From Trochalopteron elliotii (taxonomy: Eukaryota > Chordata > Aves > Passeriformes > Leiothrichidae), in assembly GCA_024734555.1 (NCBI GenBank), contig JANPWX010000028.1:2709826-2773825 (forward strand): a DNA stretch of 64,000 bases, in the 5' to 3' direction. A program made the position numbers and the translations under genes. Shown here piece after piece: positions 48,817 through 63,004 of the stretch (position 1 is its first letter; every line of letters starts with the position of its first letter). Below the pieces are notes generated by a model that saw only the letters and a program-made list of their open reading frames with translations, searched no databases and was not told where the DNA came from.

Positions 48817-51800
48817 TGACTGTTGTGTGACCTAGTGTTCTGTTTATTCTTTGGGAAGAAGTCTCTAGTTGCCTTTTTTAATTAAAACCAAAAAGAAGCC
48901 AAGCATATCTACACTTAAAAATTGAAGCTTGATTGCCAAAACTCTCTCTGCTAGGTAGAATAGGAGTTAAGACCTGCATTGATATAAATGTCACTTACAC
49001 TTTTTTGATAGGCTTGCTACACCCACAGAAGAGGAGGCTGTTCTCTGCAGCATGAACTTAGTTTTGTTAGAAAATTTAAATCAATGGTTTGCTTTTGGTG
49101 ATGGAAGGCAGAGGGCTATAAAAGGCACTGTAGACAACAAGAAGGGAAGTCCTTAGTGTTACCCAGTGATATATGTTTGGTAATCCTGTGCACTTCTGAT
49201 TTGCTTTCTGATGGACCCTGTTGAAAGCCTATTAGAAGCTCTGGTTGTGGGAAGTTGAACCATCTGAACTCTTTCACAGAATCATCAAAGTGGTATTTGT
49301 AGGCATTTTTCAATTTATGAGTTTCTTGTTCCTCTGTGTGTGTATATATACTCTGATAATTTTGTGTGAATCACCAAGAGATTAGTTGCCTGATCCTATC
49401 TAGACACTTGAAGCTCTTGAAATGACCCTTTAAACTTAGATTTTAATATAGGCACGAGCATCAGAAGACATTTCTCTGAACAGGCTTATTTAAGGAGAGT
49501 TCTTTTAATCAATGGCTAAAAGGTGGGCAAAAGTTGGGTCCTTAAACTAATTGCACAATATCTTGACCTAGTAATTTTGGCACAAAATTCTTCTGTTGTC
49601 TCAACCGGATTAGGAGGTTCAGCTCAGTGCCAGAATTCCATTGGAAGCATTTAACAAAATATCCACTTGGCTAAAGTGCAGTGAAACACATTACACTACT
49701 GATTCACTTAACATTTCTGATTTTTCAAAAGTGCTTTGTAAATGTCATGCTTACCTATATTTTTTCTCTGCGTGTCAAATTCTCGGAGAAATCTTCAAGG
49801 CACTGTATCAAGTTCTAGAACATGTCTTTAAAATTAGAACGGTCACAGATTCAGACATATGTAGCAAGAGTCTTCGTGGGCAGGTGGTGATCTGCAGAGC
49901 ACCTTCAGGAAATATGTAAGTATTTTAGTTTTGAAGTGGCAGTTGGAAGTGCCAGGTGTCACATCTCTGCCATAAGGAAACTTGTATCATCAGTATTTAA
50001 TGACTGACTGCTTCACACTTGAACACAAGGTGTTTGGAGGGATCCCTGAAAGCAGTATTTGTCCTTTGTGGGATGGAACAGATGGAAAATTCAAGGTACA
50101 ATAAAAAAAAAATGTGAAGGTGTCCAAGTTTCAGCCAAGGACAAGGTTAATATTTTGCAGCGGCTGTGAGGGGGCAGAGTCTGGAGCTGTGTGGGTGTGT
50201 CCAAGACCCAAATGTTATTCAATACCATCTTACCTCATGGCCAGGGTCCCAGGGTTGGGGAGAAGGGACTGTCTCCTTCAAGGAGAAGCATGTCCCTTTC
50301 CAGTGGTGGACTTATGGTTCATCCCTCATTGTTTAGTTACCTGGGGCTTGGTGAGCATTTTGTGTGTCATTGGTACTATTGCTGTTACTGTTCCTTATCT
50401 CATTGCTGTTTCCAAGCTGTGATTTTCACCTTTTGTGCCTCCAATTTTCAACTCCATCCCTGGTGCGAGAAGGAGGAGAATGAGCAAGTGGCATCTGGCT
50501 TGGGAGAGTCTCAGTGGGAGCACTGAACTGGGGAGGACCATTCCTAAACCATGACAGAAGGATAGACAGGTTTTTTTAAGTTTAAAGGAGGCAAATGCAT
50601 CAGAAACAAGACATAATAAATTATAAAAAAAACCACCCTTACTCATGAGTAGTTAAAGATTCCCCTTCCCTTAGCCTTATGTAGTTCCCCTTGGTTGTCA
50701 CTTTTCACTATTTCCCTATCATTCACTGACCTTGGGCTAATTGCATGTGTCAGCGCAAGGTTACGCTTGGTATTTTGTCTGTTCAATGGCAAAAGCAGCT
50801 TTTTCTGAACTGCAGTTAAGATGCAACCAATTAATAGCAATCCTAATGGAAAATTAACCCTTGTGCTAAACAGCAGTGAAAATTAATTTGTTTTGGTGCA
50901 TCTTGCTCAACCTTTAAAAGTTTGAGAATTATTTGGTCTGTTCATAACTGCAAAAAGGAAAAATAGGGAAAGAGAAAAGGACTAGCAAGAAAATAAAGAT
51001 CACTTATTAGAATAAATAACATTAAGTTAAATTTCTAGTGGAATTGGAAAAAGTAATAATTTGGCCCACAATGTCTATTTATATTAAATAAGACTGTAAA
51101 CTTCTATATGCGAATTAAAGCACTAAAAATACAGGAGACTGTCTATAAGCACCTCCAGTATGGCAAGAACTGTCACCATCCTGGCTCAAGGTTTGTTATC
51201 TTTCTTTTTTTTTTTGCAGGAGAACATGAATACTTTCACTGTTAGTTAAATTGCTGCGTATGTAAGAGTCAGGAGAGGCATTAAAATGTTCAGTGCCATT
51301 ATTTTTGGTGAAACAAGAATTTTCTATTCCTGTTCTCTCTAATATACGTACTTTTTGCTTTATTTTAAAACTCAATTTACCATAAAGCTCTTACTTGCCT
51401 AGCTGTAGCCAAGTTGGCTTGCCAAATTGCCAGCAACTGCTTGCTAGAATGTCCAGTTCTGTATTTATAATAGATCAGAATGAAATAGTTAATGGCTTTC
51501 CCATAGAAAGTGGACAGTATAAGAAATAAACTGTTTTGATACATTATGCCCTTTGTTATGACAGAGATTAACAGGTGTTTGACTAATACAGCAAAATACC
51601 CTCACAAGCATCTTCAAAGTGGCTGTAAATGAGTTCTGGTGAAAACTGACTTAACTAACACTAGATTTTAACTTTGTCTATTGATGCTGAAAATAATATG
51701 AGTGGAAAATCACATTTGCATACCTGCTAAGATAAGGATTAGGCCAGTAATTCAAATTCATGCTCAAAAAATAAACCTGATTGTGTGAGGCCATTGTGCT

Positions 51801-52153
51801 TTTTTAGTACTGCATTTATGTTACAGTAGTGTAACTTGTAGGAATTGTTTTATCACAGTTTCCATCCTCATTCAGAAATAAATTTCAGGCTTGAAGCCCA
51901 TAAAAACTGAATTTATACTGGACAATTTCAGGTACTAAGCTGTTTGATATGAATCTTCCAATAATGAAAAATTTAATGGAGAGCAATATAATTTAAGATG
52001 ACAATGCAGTGACTGGAAAGAGTGATCTTGTCAGTCCTCATTCTAAAATGGCTATAAAATATTACTGTAGTTCCTTGCAAAATAAAGGTTGTGGAATGAG
52101 AACTTTTGCCCCATTGTAAGACAAGGCTGGAAGGCCATTCTAAGCTTTCTTTA

Positions 52154-52154
<1 letters not shown>

Positions 52155-52187
<33 letters not shown>
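52155..52187 (+). repeat. (AAT)n microsatellite
   Basis: About ten AAT units without interruption, 50 bases left of a long (TA)n run. Confidence 0.95.
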
Positions 52188-52189
<2 letters not shown>

Positions 52190-52233
52190 TAATTTCTAAA
52201 AACCAACCCAAAACCTTCCTAGTTTCAGATGTC

Positions 52234-52236
<3 letters not shown>

Positions 52237-52291
<55 letters not shown>
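52237..52291 (+). repeat. (TA)n microsatellite, long
   Basis: About 27 perfect TA units. Self-complementary, so it can extrude a cruciform and is likely to be polymorphic. Confidence 0.97.
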
Positions 52292-52294
<3 letters not shown>

Positions 52295-54394
52295 AGGCAT
52301 GTTCTGTAAGAAGTTGGAAGATGTGAACTCTTAACCCAAAGGGGTTCATAACTATTGGAGACGAAGCATGGGATGTGTGTCAGGTGCATCTAGAATAACT
52401 AAAAAAAGGAGTAGCAGTAGTGGAGAATTTTTGTCATTCTGTTCATAGTCATCTTATAGATGGCTGCACATTATTTGCAAGAGGGAAGAGTGCTGCTGCT
52501 GCAGCAGCTGGTGGGGGTCATCCCAGAACGAGGTTGAAAGAAAGTTCCCTGGTGGCCGAGTGCCCGAGCAATGCGTGAATACTCTGCAGTGACTGCACAG
52601 CAACAGTGCTTTGTGGAAGACAATCTGGATGGGTGAGGGGCAGGGGGGAGAGTTGGGAATGGCAGGAAGGGGGAAGTAGTCTGATCCTGTAATCTGGGTG
52701 GGTGGGTGTGGAGGGAAGATATCTTGCACAACATAGGAGAAATGTTTTTCTAGGAATCGGAGCAAGAGAGAAACAGCAAAATTTTTTGCATGTGCAAGCA
52801 AGCCTTGAATGTCACTAGATTTATTTTTTCCCCTCAGGTCCTTTATCAACAATCCAGTTACTGAGGGCACAGTGTTTTTGTTTTGTTCCCTCTGGGATAC
52901 ATTCCTGGTAAAGCTTGTAATTGTAGGGGAGTTTTCTTTTCCTACTTCTTTGAAGGCATTTTTGCACTTAAGTATCATTTGTGCATCGGTGCCAAATCTC
53001 CACCTGCAGGATAACTACTGGTTGTGTTGATGAACTTTTGGAGTCTTTCAGGAAGCTTTGCCTTCTTTACCCCCAAGGGAACTAGGTAAGTAAATGTTTC
53101 AATATATGGTAAATCTGAGCATCAAGAGGCTACTGGGGAGTCTGCTATCTACCTCAGTGACAATAGATACCAGACTTTCAGGTGAGGTGGGAGAGCCAGG
53201 GGAAGGCCAGCTGAGCACAACACCTCTACTATTATTTTGAGACTTTATAGTGGTCATACAAAAGATGAGGGTTGCTTGGCCTCAGCAGCCAGAGGGGAGG
53301 TGGGGACCCTGGATTCACAAGGTATGTGCAGTGGTAGTTCACTGAAGGCAACAATGTGACTGGTGCAAGTTATTCTCATGCGAGTACCACAGAAAAGGCA
53401 CACTTCCAAATAGTTGCATAAGGAGAAATTTGGTCATGACATTTTTGGTAGCTGGTTGTCTTATATGACTATGATGAATCAGAAAGTTGAGAATAGCTAT
53501 TCAAAAATAGTGAATGTGGATAGTGTTAACAGGAATTAATGACAAGAGATGGCCAATGCTCTGTTAGTACACATGCAATTAGGAGTATGGGAAGTGTATG
53601 AAATAGGTTTTAAATATTGAGTTGCAAGTGCCAATTACAGTAGCAGTTGAATATAATTGTGAAGATATCCCAAAAAACAGCAAAAAATAAAATTCTATTT
53701 CCAAACAGATGTCACCCTCAGTGATGAAACTGCAAGGTGGATCACTGCCACACAGGTTGTAAGCAACTGATGTTAGAGCACTTGTCTTTGGCTCTGTTGA
53801 GCCACTGTCCTATTCACACTCAAATGATCACAGGAATGTCCTAATTTATTTTTTAAATGCTGTCTCCTTTAAGGGAAAACAATAATAACACTCCTCATCT
53901 GATGAAAGCTTCAGCGTGAGCATTGGATTAATCCTTTCATGGTGGGGTGGTGTTTTAGGATTATAGATCCTACAGCACATTAGGTAATATACAGAAATGA
54001 AGCCAGCAGCACAAATATTGCATTCTAATGAAATTCAATGACCAATTCAATTAATCACTTACAACAATACACTTGTTTTACACCAAACATGAAAAACACT
54101 GGCTGTCCCTTTATTCATGAAGCAATTAGACAAAGCATTTGGTATCATATATCTTTTAACAAGTGTATCTGGCATGTTTAGCAGATTATATTATTGTTGG
54201 ACCATGAATAAAGGACTCAGTTATATATTACCTCATTCAAAAAGGGGTGTTCCACCTTCTCCCCCATAGTCATATTTTCACCAGATAACCAGCCAGTGGC
54301 AAGAAGCTCTATGGCCAAACACTGTCTGAGAATTCTTTTCAGTGCTTTCCATGCACTAATCTTCCTGTTCCCAGTAAGGTCTGACAAAGTCTTT

Positions 54395-55187
54395 GACAAA
54401 TTAGAGGATTGGGCAATCACCCAACAGTATGAAGTTTAACAAAGGCAAGTGCTGGATCTGTACCTGGGATGGGGCAACCCTGAATGTACAGACAGACTGG
54501 GAATGGGATGCTGGAAGGCAGTGCCATGGAAAGGGACCTGGGGGTCCTGGTCAATGGCACATTGAACATGAGCCAGCAGTGCCCTGGCAGCCAGGAGGGC
54601 CAACCCTGTCCTGGGGTACATCAGGCCCAGCATCACCAGCCAGGCAAGGGAGGGGATTGTCCTGCTCTGCTCTGAGGCAGCCTCACCTCCAGTGCTGGGG
54701 GCAGTTTTGGGTGCCACAGTGTAAACAAGATATTGAACTATTAGAGAGTGTCCAAAGGAGAACAACAAAGATGGTGAAAGGCCTTGAGGGGAAGCTGCAT
54801 GAGGAGCAGCTGAGGGCACTGGGTCTGCTCAGCCTGGAGGAGACTGAGGGGAGACCTCACTGCAGTCTGAAACTTCCTCGTGAGGGGAAGAGGAGGGGTA
54901 AGCACTGATCTCTTCTCTGTGGTGACCAGTGACAGGACCAAGTTGTGTTAGGGGAGTTTTAGGTTGGATAATAGGAAAAAGTTTTTCACCCAGAGGGTGG
55001 TTGGGCACTGGAATGGGCTCCCCAGGAAGGTGGTCACAGCACCAAGCCTGACAGAGTTCAAGGAATGGCTGGACAATGTGCTTGGGCCAATGACGTGACA
55101 CTTGAGGCTGACCTATGCAGGGCTAGAAGTTGGATTTTGATGATCCTTGTGGGTCCATTCCAACTCCAGATATTCTATGATTCTAAG
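54395..55187 (+). mobile_element. CR1 LINE, 5'-truncated, decayed reverse-transcriptase end and 3' UTR
   Basis: The sequence matches the 3' part of chicken-repeat-1 retrotransposons, which copy by target-primed reverse transcription. From about 54430 a decayed frame holds family-typical stretches (MKFNKGKC near its start and [17 protein letters not shown] further on), corresponding to the end of ORF2 after the polymerase core. The reading frame shifts several times between 54480 and 54720, so it is not functional. The copy ends in TTCTATGATTCTAAG, the 3' octamer repeat. It lacks the endonuclease and catalytic polymerase domains. Confidence 0.92.
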
Positions 55188-56661
55188 ATGTAAGATGTCC
55201 TTTGTGACATCTCTCAAGCACCTTTAAATAGATTTGTTGGGAGCAACTGCAGCCGGTGCTTGACTACCACAAACTGTAGGTAGTTATCTAGTCAGAACAC
55301 TGTAGCAGTAATTGAGACATACTGTGAGTCTCTGACAGATGTTAATTTGTTTACCTCCTTATAATGTTACATTGTTTTCTTTCAACTTCTCATCAGCTTG
55401 AGACTTTGTATTTTCTGGTTTATTTTCCACATCAACTCTTCCTTCAAGGATCTTTAGTGTGGCCCTGAGAAGCTTTTATGATCATTTTAAGCATTTCAGC
55501 ATTTTCTTATTATTTACTGGACAGAATAAAGACTCAAGTAATTTGGAGGCTGAGTAAAAATGAACTGAGCTGTCTTAGGGTTTGTTACAAGCTAGCTAGG
55601 ATTTACCTCTGCCTCTAGAACTTCCTAGCAAAGCACATGGCTGTTGTGGGATGTATTCCGTGTTTTATATACTATACCTTACTATAAACTTATCTCAGTT
55701 TCAGAAGTAAAGCACAATGGCAGTTTCAGTTTTGTTTGTTGCAAAAGCTCTGTCTATGCTAGCAAACCAAAATGTGCCAGGGCACAGGGCTGCAGACTTG
55801 AAGCCCACAGCTTACACTGTTAAATTGCTGACAGCAGAGTCCCCATACTAGGTCCAGGAGAAGCAGCATTCTCCCAAGCCACCCTTGGCATGGCTCAGGA
55901 GGTAGCTCAGGCCCAGCTGACAATGCAGATGCAGCTGTCCTGTTTTGGAGGTTGAAAGAGCCCAGTAATATGGATATGGCCACTGGCATGAGCAACTGGC
56001 CAGAAATTGAGTGGGCAGTAGTGCTCTTCAGATTACTAGTATGAGTAAAATTCAAAACTGGGGACTACAGCACCAAGAACGCCTCACCTTCTGTGTACTG
56101 CAGTTTGAAATTTTGTTGTCTGCAAATATGCCATGACCTGTCCTCTTACTGAGTCCTATGCTATTAGAATTATCCATCAGTGAATGAATTGAAAGGCATA
56201 CATATCACTCTCCTGGGGGAGGAGAAAAATGTAAGGATGCTGGCTGCTGAAAAATTTCAACTGAAAAACGAGGGTTGGGAGTATATGGGAACATCACAAT
56301 TCAGAGGTACACTTAATGTGGTGAAATCTGGGATGCACCAATATTGGCATGTTGTTAAAAATGTCAGAAATGGCTATGCAGGGTCTGAGGAAAGCACTTT
56401 CAAAAATATATACAAAAAATTGATGCATGGACTAAATAGACATGGCTTTATTATAACTATGTTAAAAATAAAGACATGTATTTCTTCAACTGCTCAATCT
56501 AGGTTTCATAAGATGTGTTTCTTTACATTAGCTGATTGACTTCTAGTGTTATTTGGTGCTTTATTTATAAGGGCCTGCCCAGAAGTAATTAGCAGTAGTA
56601 AAACTTGATGCTGAAAGATCATGTTCGATCCTTTTTTTTATCCAATCTTGGATGTTGGATT

Positions 56662-56677
56662 AAAAAAAAAAAAAAAA
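56662..56677 (+). repeat. A homopolymer (16 bases)
   Basis: Sixteen consecutive A. No retrocopy body with family similarity was recognised upstream of it. Confidence 0.9.
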
Positions 56678-59600
56678 TCACACGTACAGAAAACAGCACT
56701 AGGCTTGTGCTCCAGAACTCATTTCAAGAACACCCATCAGTGTTGAAGTTGAGAATGTGTATGACACTAACTATAAAATAATCTTTCCATTATTTTACCA
56801 TTCAAAATATAGATACTTAATTCTCCAACAGTAAGTTTCTGAGTGTCTAAAAATTTTCTGACTTTGCTTAACACTGCCTGTTCCTCATGATCCACAAATC
56901 TCTGCTGGTCCTGCTTGTATACCCTATTCATGGATCATTTTCTGAGCATGCTTACCAAACATGAGCATGCTAGGTCCTAACCAAAGAGGGGGTTGTGCAG
57001 TTTCAATTTACTCTGGTGTGCAGGAGGATCCCATTTCAGTTCAAATTCTTCCAGGGAAATCACTATTTTTTACCTCAGAATACACTGAGCTAGCCACCTG
57101 GGAAAATATCCTCAAGAGAGAGCTCTTCTTAATCTCTGTTAAAAAGGCTGCTCCACTCTGCCTAAGAAAACTACCGATTAGTCCATCAAAAATGATCACA
57201 ATCTTTTAATCTTGTGCTAGGGCCTCACCTGGGAAAAGGGAGTCACGTGTGCCAGTCTTCATCTTACATTAGTATTAGGTTTAAGACAAGGGAGCAAACA
57301 AAAAATGCAACCAGCATCACGTATAGGCAGGGATCATTTGTGATCTGATCACACTTCCTGTCTCTGGTACTCTACAACCTGTAAAATCAAGAGCTTGGTT
57401 CAATTATTTGAAATCAGCAGTTATCTTACATAATTTGTATCTCAATTAGTACACCATGCCTATGTGGCTCACCACAGCTGGGCAAATTGAAAATATAAAG
57501 TAATCCTTTCCAGGCACCAAGTGGATGCTACAGAAGAATACAAAATGTTGAGAAATCTGGATCAGCAGACCAGTATTTTCTCAGAAGACTGAACAATAAA
57601 TGGAGATCGGAATCTCAGTGATGTGTATTTCATGGATGACTGACAAATCACATATGCTACACAAAGTAGGCACTGTCAGCCAAATGGCTCAATGCTAACA
57701 GCCCTGAATTTTTACTGTAAGTGCAAATATTGGTACTACTCACTCTACATCATTGCTATTTTGGGGAAAGTAGATATTTCAACTGCATAGAAATAAAAAT
57801 ACTCAGTAGATCTAAACTAAAACAACATTAGAAGGAAACACTTGGGAAAAACTAAGGATTGTCATCAGGCTGGCAACAGAGCAAGGCTGTGTTGGATCAG
57901 ACTAATGATCTTTATAATTATGTATCTGTACTATCATTGGCTGTTCTTACCTGTAAAAGTATCAGTTCTTCTGAAGACTGCTAAAATCCTCGCCATTGAG
58001 ACTTCTGAGGCAAAAGTGAGGCCAGAATGGCTATATTTTGTTATGAGGAAAAACATAGCTTTTAATTTGAGATCTTTCAAGTGTTTCAATTCTTGAACTA
58101 TGCCGTAGAGTTTATAAAGGGTTTTGCTTTATCTTCTCTGAAACAGAGAAATTTTGTATACACTGATTAAATATTACTTCCTCCATGTATTTTATTCCTT
58201 TTCCTTGGCTTTTAATCCTATTCTTAAAGTGTTTTTCCTTGATCCTAATTTCCTCCTGAACTCTTAATTTTTTTGAGATAAGGTAAAGATTTAATGGAGT
58301 ATTACAACAGAAGATGTGTTATTGTTTTGTTTCACTGGCTTCATATTAGAGTTCTAGAAAAAAATTACCATATTCTCAGTGTTGAATATGTAATAAATAG
58401 AATGATCTTTTTAAAAGATTTACTACTGGCTATCAAATAGAGGAGGTTTTTCTCCCCCTTATATTGGTTTGGAGCCCATAAGGAGCCTGAATGACTCATA
58501 TAATTTCTTCAACAGATTATTTTGAATGTAACATCATGAAATTTTACCTACATTGTTCAGCTCATCTCTTCTCTGGATAGATCTCACTGATATTTCTTAT
58601 GGCCTCCTGTGCTTTCATCTAAATTGCATATTAGCAAGTTTATCAGACAATATGTCTAGTAACAATATGACAGAATCCCTTAAGTTATTGCATACATGTA
58701 ATAACTTTAACAGTCTTTTGTATTAACTCAGAGAAATTCCAAGTGTGTGCCAAAGCTACTGATAGCCAGCACCATTTTGAAAATCAGGCAAATAACCTCT
58801 CATCTGTATTTTCAAAAGTTTCACTTCTAACAGGCCACTACAGTAAATGAAAAAAATCAAATCCAAACCCCTAACTGGAAATGGCCTTCAAATTTGGTAA
58901 AACAGAAATCTAAATTTTCATTTAGAGAAATGGAAAGACAAACAGTAGCTGAAGGCCACTATTAAGTTATGCCTTAATAAACTTTATAATTTACCAATTC
59001 AAATAAAATTTGTCACTTAAGACTTCAAGTAAGTCTCCTTAGATTCAGTACACTAATATGAAACCATTGAAACAAAACAAATGATACACCTTATTTTGAG
59101 ACCTTCTGCTCAACAAAAATTGACTTAGCCTACTGGAACACTTTACTACAAAGTGAAGTAACAGCAAACATTTTCAAAATTTTTGTACAAATAATAATCT
59201 AAGCAAATAATTGTCAATATACAAAGCAACATAGCTCCTATTTTCATCGTGGAGTAGCTCTCCTCTAAAATATACCCTGTGTATTAATTTTTTCAAAGCT
59301 TCCATTAAAAAAAACTTCTACACAATCCTTAGAAGACTCAGAAAACTTTGGAGACATCAAATAGATGTGAAAATAGATATGGCAAATATCCAAGAGTCTC
59401 TATGAAGAAAAACCCAATAGCAAACAATTAAGTACAGCAGTTTAATAATTTTCTTAATATTCTCTAGATAATTAGGGAATGTATTCAGCACAGAAAGTTG
59501 AACTGTCAAACTGATACAGGAAATGTAATTGAAAGTCTTGTACAAAACACAGGAGCACAAATAAATTTGCTTTAAACTAAAACAAACCCAAACAGAATCC

Positions 59601-61282
59601 CCAGCATGAACCAGTAGAATTCCTCTATTCAGTAGGAATAACATAGGCCTTATTCTTAGTTTCTCTTTTTAAGGGAAGGTTTTGTACTCAAAGATATAAC
59701 AGTGAAACCAAAAGAATGTCATGGCTGGTGCAATTCATATTTATTTGGGTAACAGCATATTAAAGAGGTTTTTAGGTTCATTGGATGAGCTCCAACAAGG
59801 CTCATTTACTACTCAAAATATAAATGCCCTATAGATCTACTTTCAAAAGCCCGATAGTAGATTTGCAGCTAATTATTTGTTTTTACACAAAAGTTAATGT
59901 TGTCCTCATAAATGTCTTGATTTTGCTTTACGCCTCCAGCTGCACAGGAGGAAAACAGATAAAAAATGCTTGTCAGAGGTTAATCTATTTGTGTGCTTTA
60001 AAAAAATGTTGATTTGTCTGTGCTGATGGTGGTTTGGGTAATACAGGTGCCTAATTCTATACTCCTCTTCACCATCAGTAAGAAGCAAGAAGGAATAAGA
60101 GGAAATATTTTCAAAAATAGTAGAGTGGGGAGACATGCAGGTTCTGTGGGAAAGGGCACACTGAAATGGGAAATAAAGTAAAAAATAGAAGCATACTTTT
60201 CACTATTTAATATCAGATAAGGGCGGAATACAAAGCAGTGAAGCACTCTATTAGAAACTTCATAGTAGAAAGTTCAGGTAGGTTACTGATGCAGGGTGCA
60301 GAAAAGATACGGGTGTATTCTTGGCATGAAGCATGAACAAGTGAGTATTTAAATGAATTTTGATGTGAAGCTACTTAGTTAAGCTCCAAATTATTGTTTG
60401 AAACTACAGAAGGAATTTGCTCATAGCCCAATGTGGCTATGTATTTTAGCAGGTGTGGTTCTCTCCGCATTAAGTTAACATAAATGATAATAATAAAATA
60501 AGTTGCTAGCCTCACAAGCACTCATCACACACTTCTTGCCCTTGCAAGGTTTATGGTTGGTTTCAAGAGTAAGAATCAACGAGCAACTAGTGGTGATAAT
60601 TTTCATGTGAGGTGGAAAAAACTACAAAAAAAGCCCTGTTCAAGTAACCAACCAACCACGCAAACCCGAGGAAAGCTTAGTCACTGCTTTATGTTGCTCT
60701 CAGCCACCCCCTGCCAATATCATGCTTCAAATATTTAGCTACATTGTTCAGCTTGACTACTTACAAACCCTAAATACTTTTCTTTGTCTCTAGAGAAAAG
60801 GAGAAGAGCAAATTTCAAAAGAAACAGAAAGGCTTTTCATGTCAAGTACCGCCACTACTAAGGTCCAAATAATGTACTTTCTGGGCACAAGGTATAAAAT
60901 CATACTGACACAAAAAATCACAGACTAAAATATATCAGTAAAAAAACCAAACAAAAACCCCCAACCTCAAACGCCCCAACCAACCAATCCCAAAAGTGCA
61001 AAAAGAAATCAGAAAATTCAAGAAGAAACCAAAGATACTACATTCTTATCTGTCAAAGGTAACCAGTAATTCAAGAGAATTCTAATATATCTGTATTTGG
61101 ACACGTATAGAGCTTATAGCACTATTTAGGGGAGAAGAGGAGGATGGAAGAAAAAAAAAAAAGGCCAAGTCAGAGTAAAAGGGACACCCCAAACCAGCAA
61201 CTCTTGGGACCAGTCCATTGCTTAGTATAGCTGATGTGTAAAATCTACAGCAACAGGAAAATCTATGAAACTTAATTCTTCC

Positions 61283-61300
61283 TTTTTTTTTTTTTTTTTT
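61283..61300 (+). repeat. T homopolymer (18 bases)
   Basis: Eighteen consecutive T, with a second, nearly pure T run at 61374-61394. Either could be a reversed poly(A) tail, but no body was recognised. Confidence 0.9.
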
Positions 61301-63004
61301 GTAAAATTAATTTAGCCATTGTGTGTGAATATTAATATTTGAAAGTCATAAAATAAAATAATTCCATTACTATTTTTTCTTTTTTTTTTTTTTTAATGAA
61401 GACGTTTCAGAGTAATTTCTCCTGAAAACATTACATCTTGCTGACAAAGCAGGACTGATGTATTTTATTTTAGAATAATGTAAGGTGACAAGATTGCATG
61501 AAAGAAAAGGGATTATTAGAAAGCAAAACAATAAAGATAGTAAAAATGCAGAGATTATATTTTTCTCCACTTGTGTATATTCAAAAAAAATTTCTTAATT
61601 TTAACCAAAAGAGTAATAAAATTTTTTAAAATATCTCTGAAATATGAATGGAATATTTGTTACTGTTGTAGGAATTCTTAGTACTTATTCTAACATGTAT
61701 CACTAAACAATAATTAGGCATTTTCTCTTGTGTGTGACTTTCATGTTGTACCACACATAAATAAAAAAATCCCATTAGATTTCATCTGTAAAAAGAAACT
61801 GTAAGTATGTTTGTAAAAGCTGTTTATTAAATATTACTTGTAGTACTGCAGTACTCAAGCTCATGTCTGGGACTATGATTTCATTTAGCTTGATGATCTA
61901 AAAAAATTTAATAAAAGACACAATCCTTATTTTATTGTCAAAACATCAAGAACTTTTTGATTCTGTGGGCTTTATTTTGAACTCCAACAGGAAAAGTTAT
62001 GAGTTACCAAAAGAACAAGGAGGGTCAATATATCAAGGAGAGTTTTTCCTCTACTTTCAGACTCCTTAACTGTTAAAATTTCTCTGTTGCTTTGTTTACA
62101 GTTTCGGTGATGTCATACATAAGTATACTTTCTTTTATGTAAATATCAAGGGAAATTAAAATGTTAAACACATTACTCATGTAGCCCTTTGTTGTGAGAA
62201 TCACCTATGAAAGATATTACAATACATATTCTACATTGCTAAGAAAAGATTCAAATCACTTTATTTTAAAAATCTTTATTAGACATTAAATATGATTTCA
62301 TTTCCATTTCAATTGTTTGTAGTGTGGATTTTAAATGAAGCTGAAACAGAGCAGTTATTGTTACAAATCTGGGGAAAGGGAGATACATGTACATTTTTAG
62401 ATATATAGTGATCATAGCTACAGATATAATAATCAAATCTAGTACATACAGTCTTGCTTTTTTTTTTAAAAGAGTCTATCCTACAAAACTCATTTACTCT
62501 AATGATAAAAAAACTAGATTAGGATTTTATTGATTTTTTTAAGACATGCAATAATTGTATGTAAAAAACACACAGCATCTAGACACCCACTATATAAATA
62601 TAATTTTTATAATAAGACAATGGAAATAAGTGATATTTTAGCCTCCTTTCTTTAACCTTTCAGGGGAACATTTCTTCAATTAAGCAGAAGGGTGATTGTA
62701 GCAAAGCTTTCTCACCATGTCAAGCACAAAGCTCGAGCTCGTACACTGAGCTTGCAGGCCTTGGAAACACGTATAAAAATGCTCAGCTCTTGTTATCCTT
62801 AGCTACACAGAAATGGTGTTCAAATTTAGTTTTGTTGAAAGTTGGATAGTTGAGAATTTCAGGGGATTTTATGTACAGGAAAAAATAGTTCTTTGTCTAG
62901 TTTCTATAGAATTTTAAACATACTTGTGTCTTTGCTTCACAAGTTACATCAGTTAATAACTGAGGCAAAAGGAATATTAAAAATTGACAGATTCTCTATT
63001 TACA

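Larger units (their letters stand above)
47556..48835 (+). other. HMGN3: HMGN3 3' untranslated region
   Basis: AT-rich sequence follows the HMGN3 stop without recognisable coding. The short form would end about 15-25 bases after the AATAAA at 47981. The long form would end after the overlapping AATAAA pair at 48807-48816, which is followed by a GT-rich stretch (about 48818-48850) suited to cleavage-factor binding. The exact cleavage sites are inferred, not seen. Confidence 0.75.
48836..54394. other. Intergenic downstream of HMGN3
   Basis: No gene recognised. It holds the two adjacent microsatellites at 52155-52291 and a 174-codon minus-strand frame at 52454-52978 that resembles nothing I know. 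Confidence 0.6.
55188..62999. other. Intergenic, no gene recognised
   Basis: AT-rich DNA with A and T homopolymers (56662-56677, 61283-61300, 61374-61394). A 119-codon + strand frame at 56180-56539 has no family I recognise. No CR1 3' end or LTR was seen here. Confidence 0.55.

Noticed and set aside
52454..52978. 174-codon minus-strand frame as a gene
   Set aside because: No recognisable domain, biased composition from local GC-rich sequence, no supporting splice or poly(A) context; most likely chance.
54429..54908. 159-codon + strand frame as a host gene
   Set aside because: Its sequence is the decayed end of CR1 ORF2 inside a 5'-truncated LINE with a typical CR1 3' end.
56180..56539. 119-codon + strand frame as a processed pseudogene
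   Set aside because: An A run lies about 120 bases downstream, but I recognise no parent protein and the 3' half is low-complexity; evidence is too weak to list as a pseudogene.
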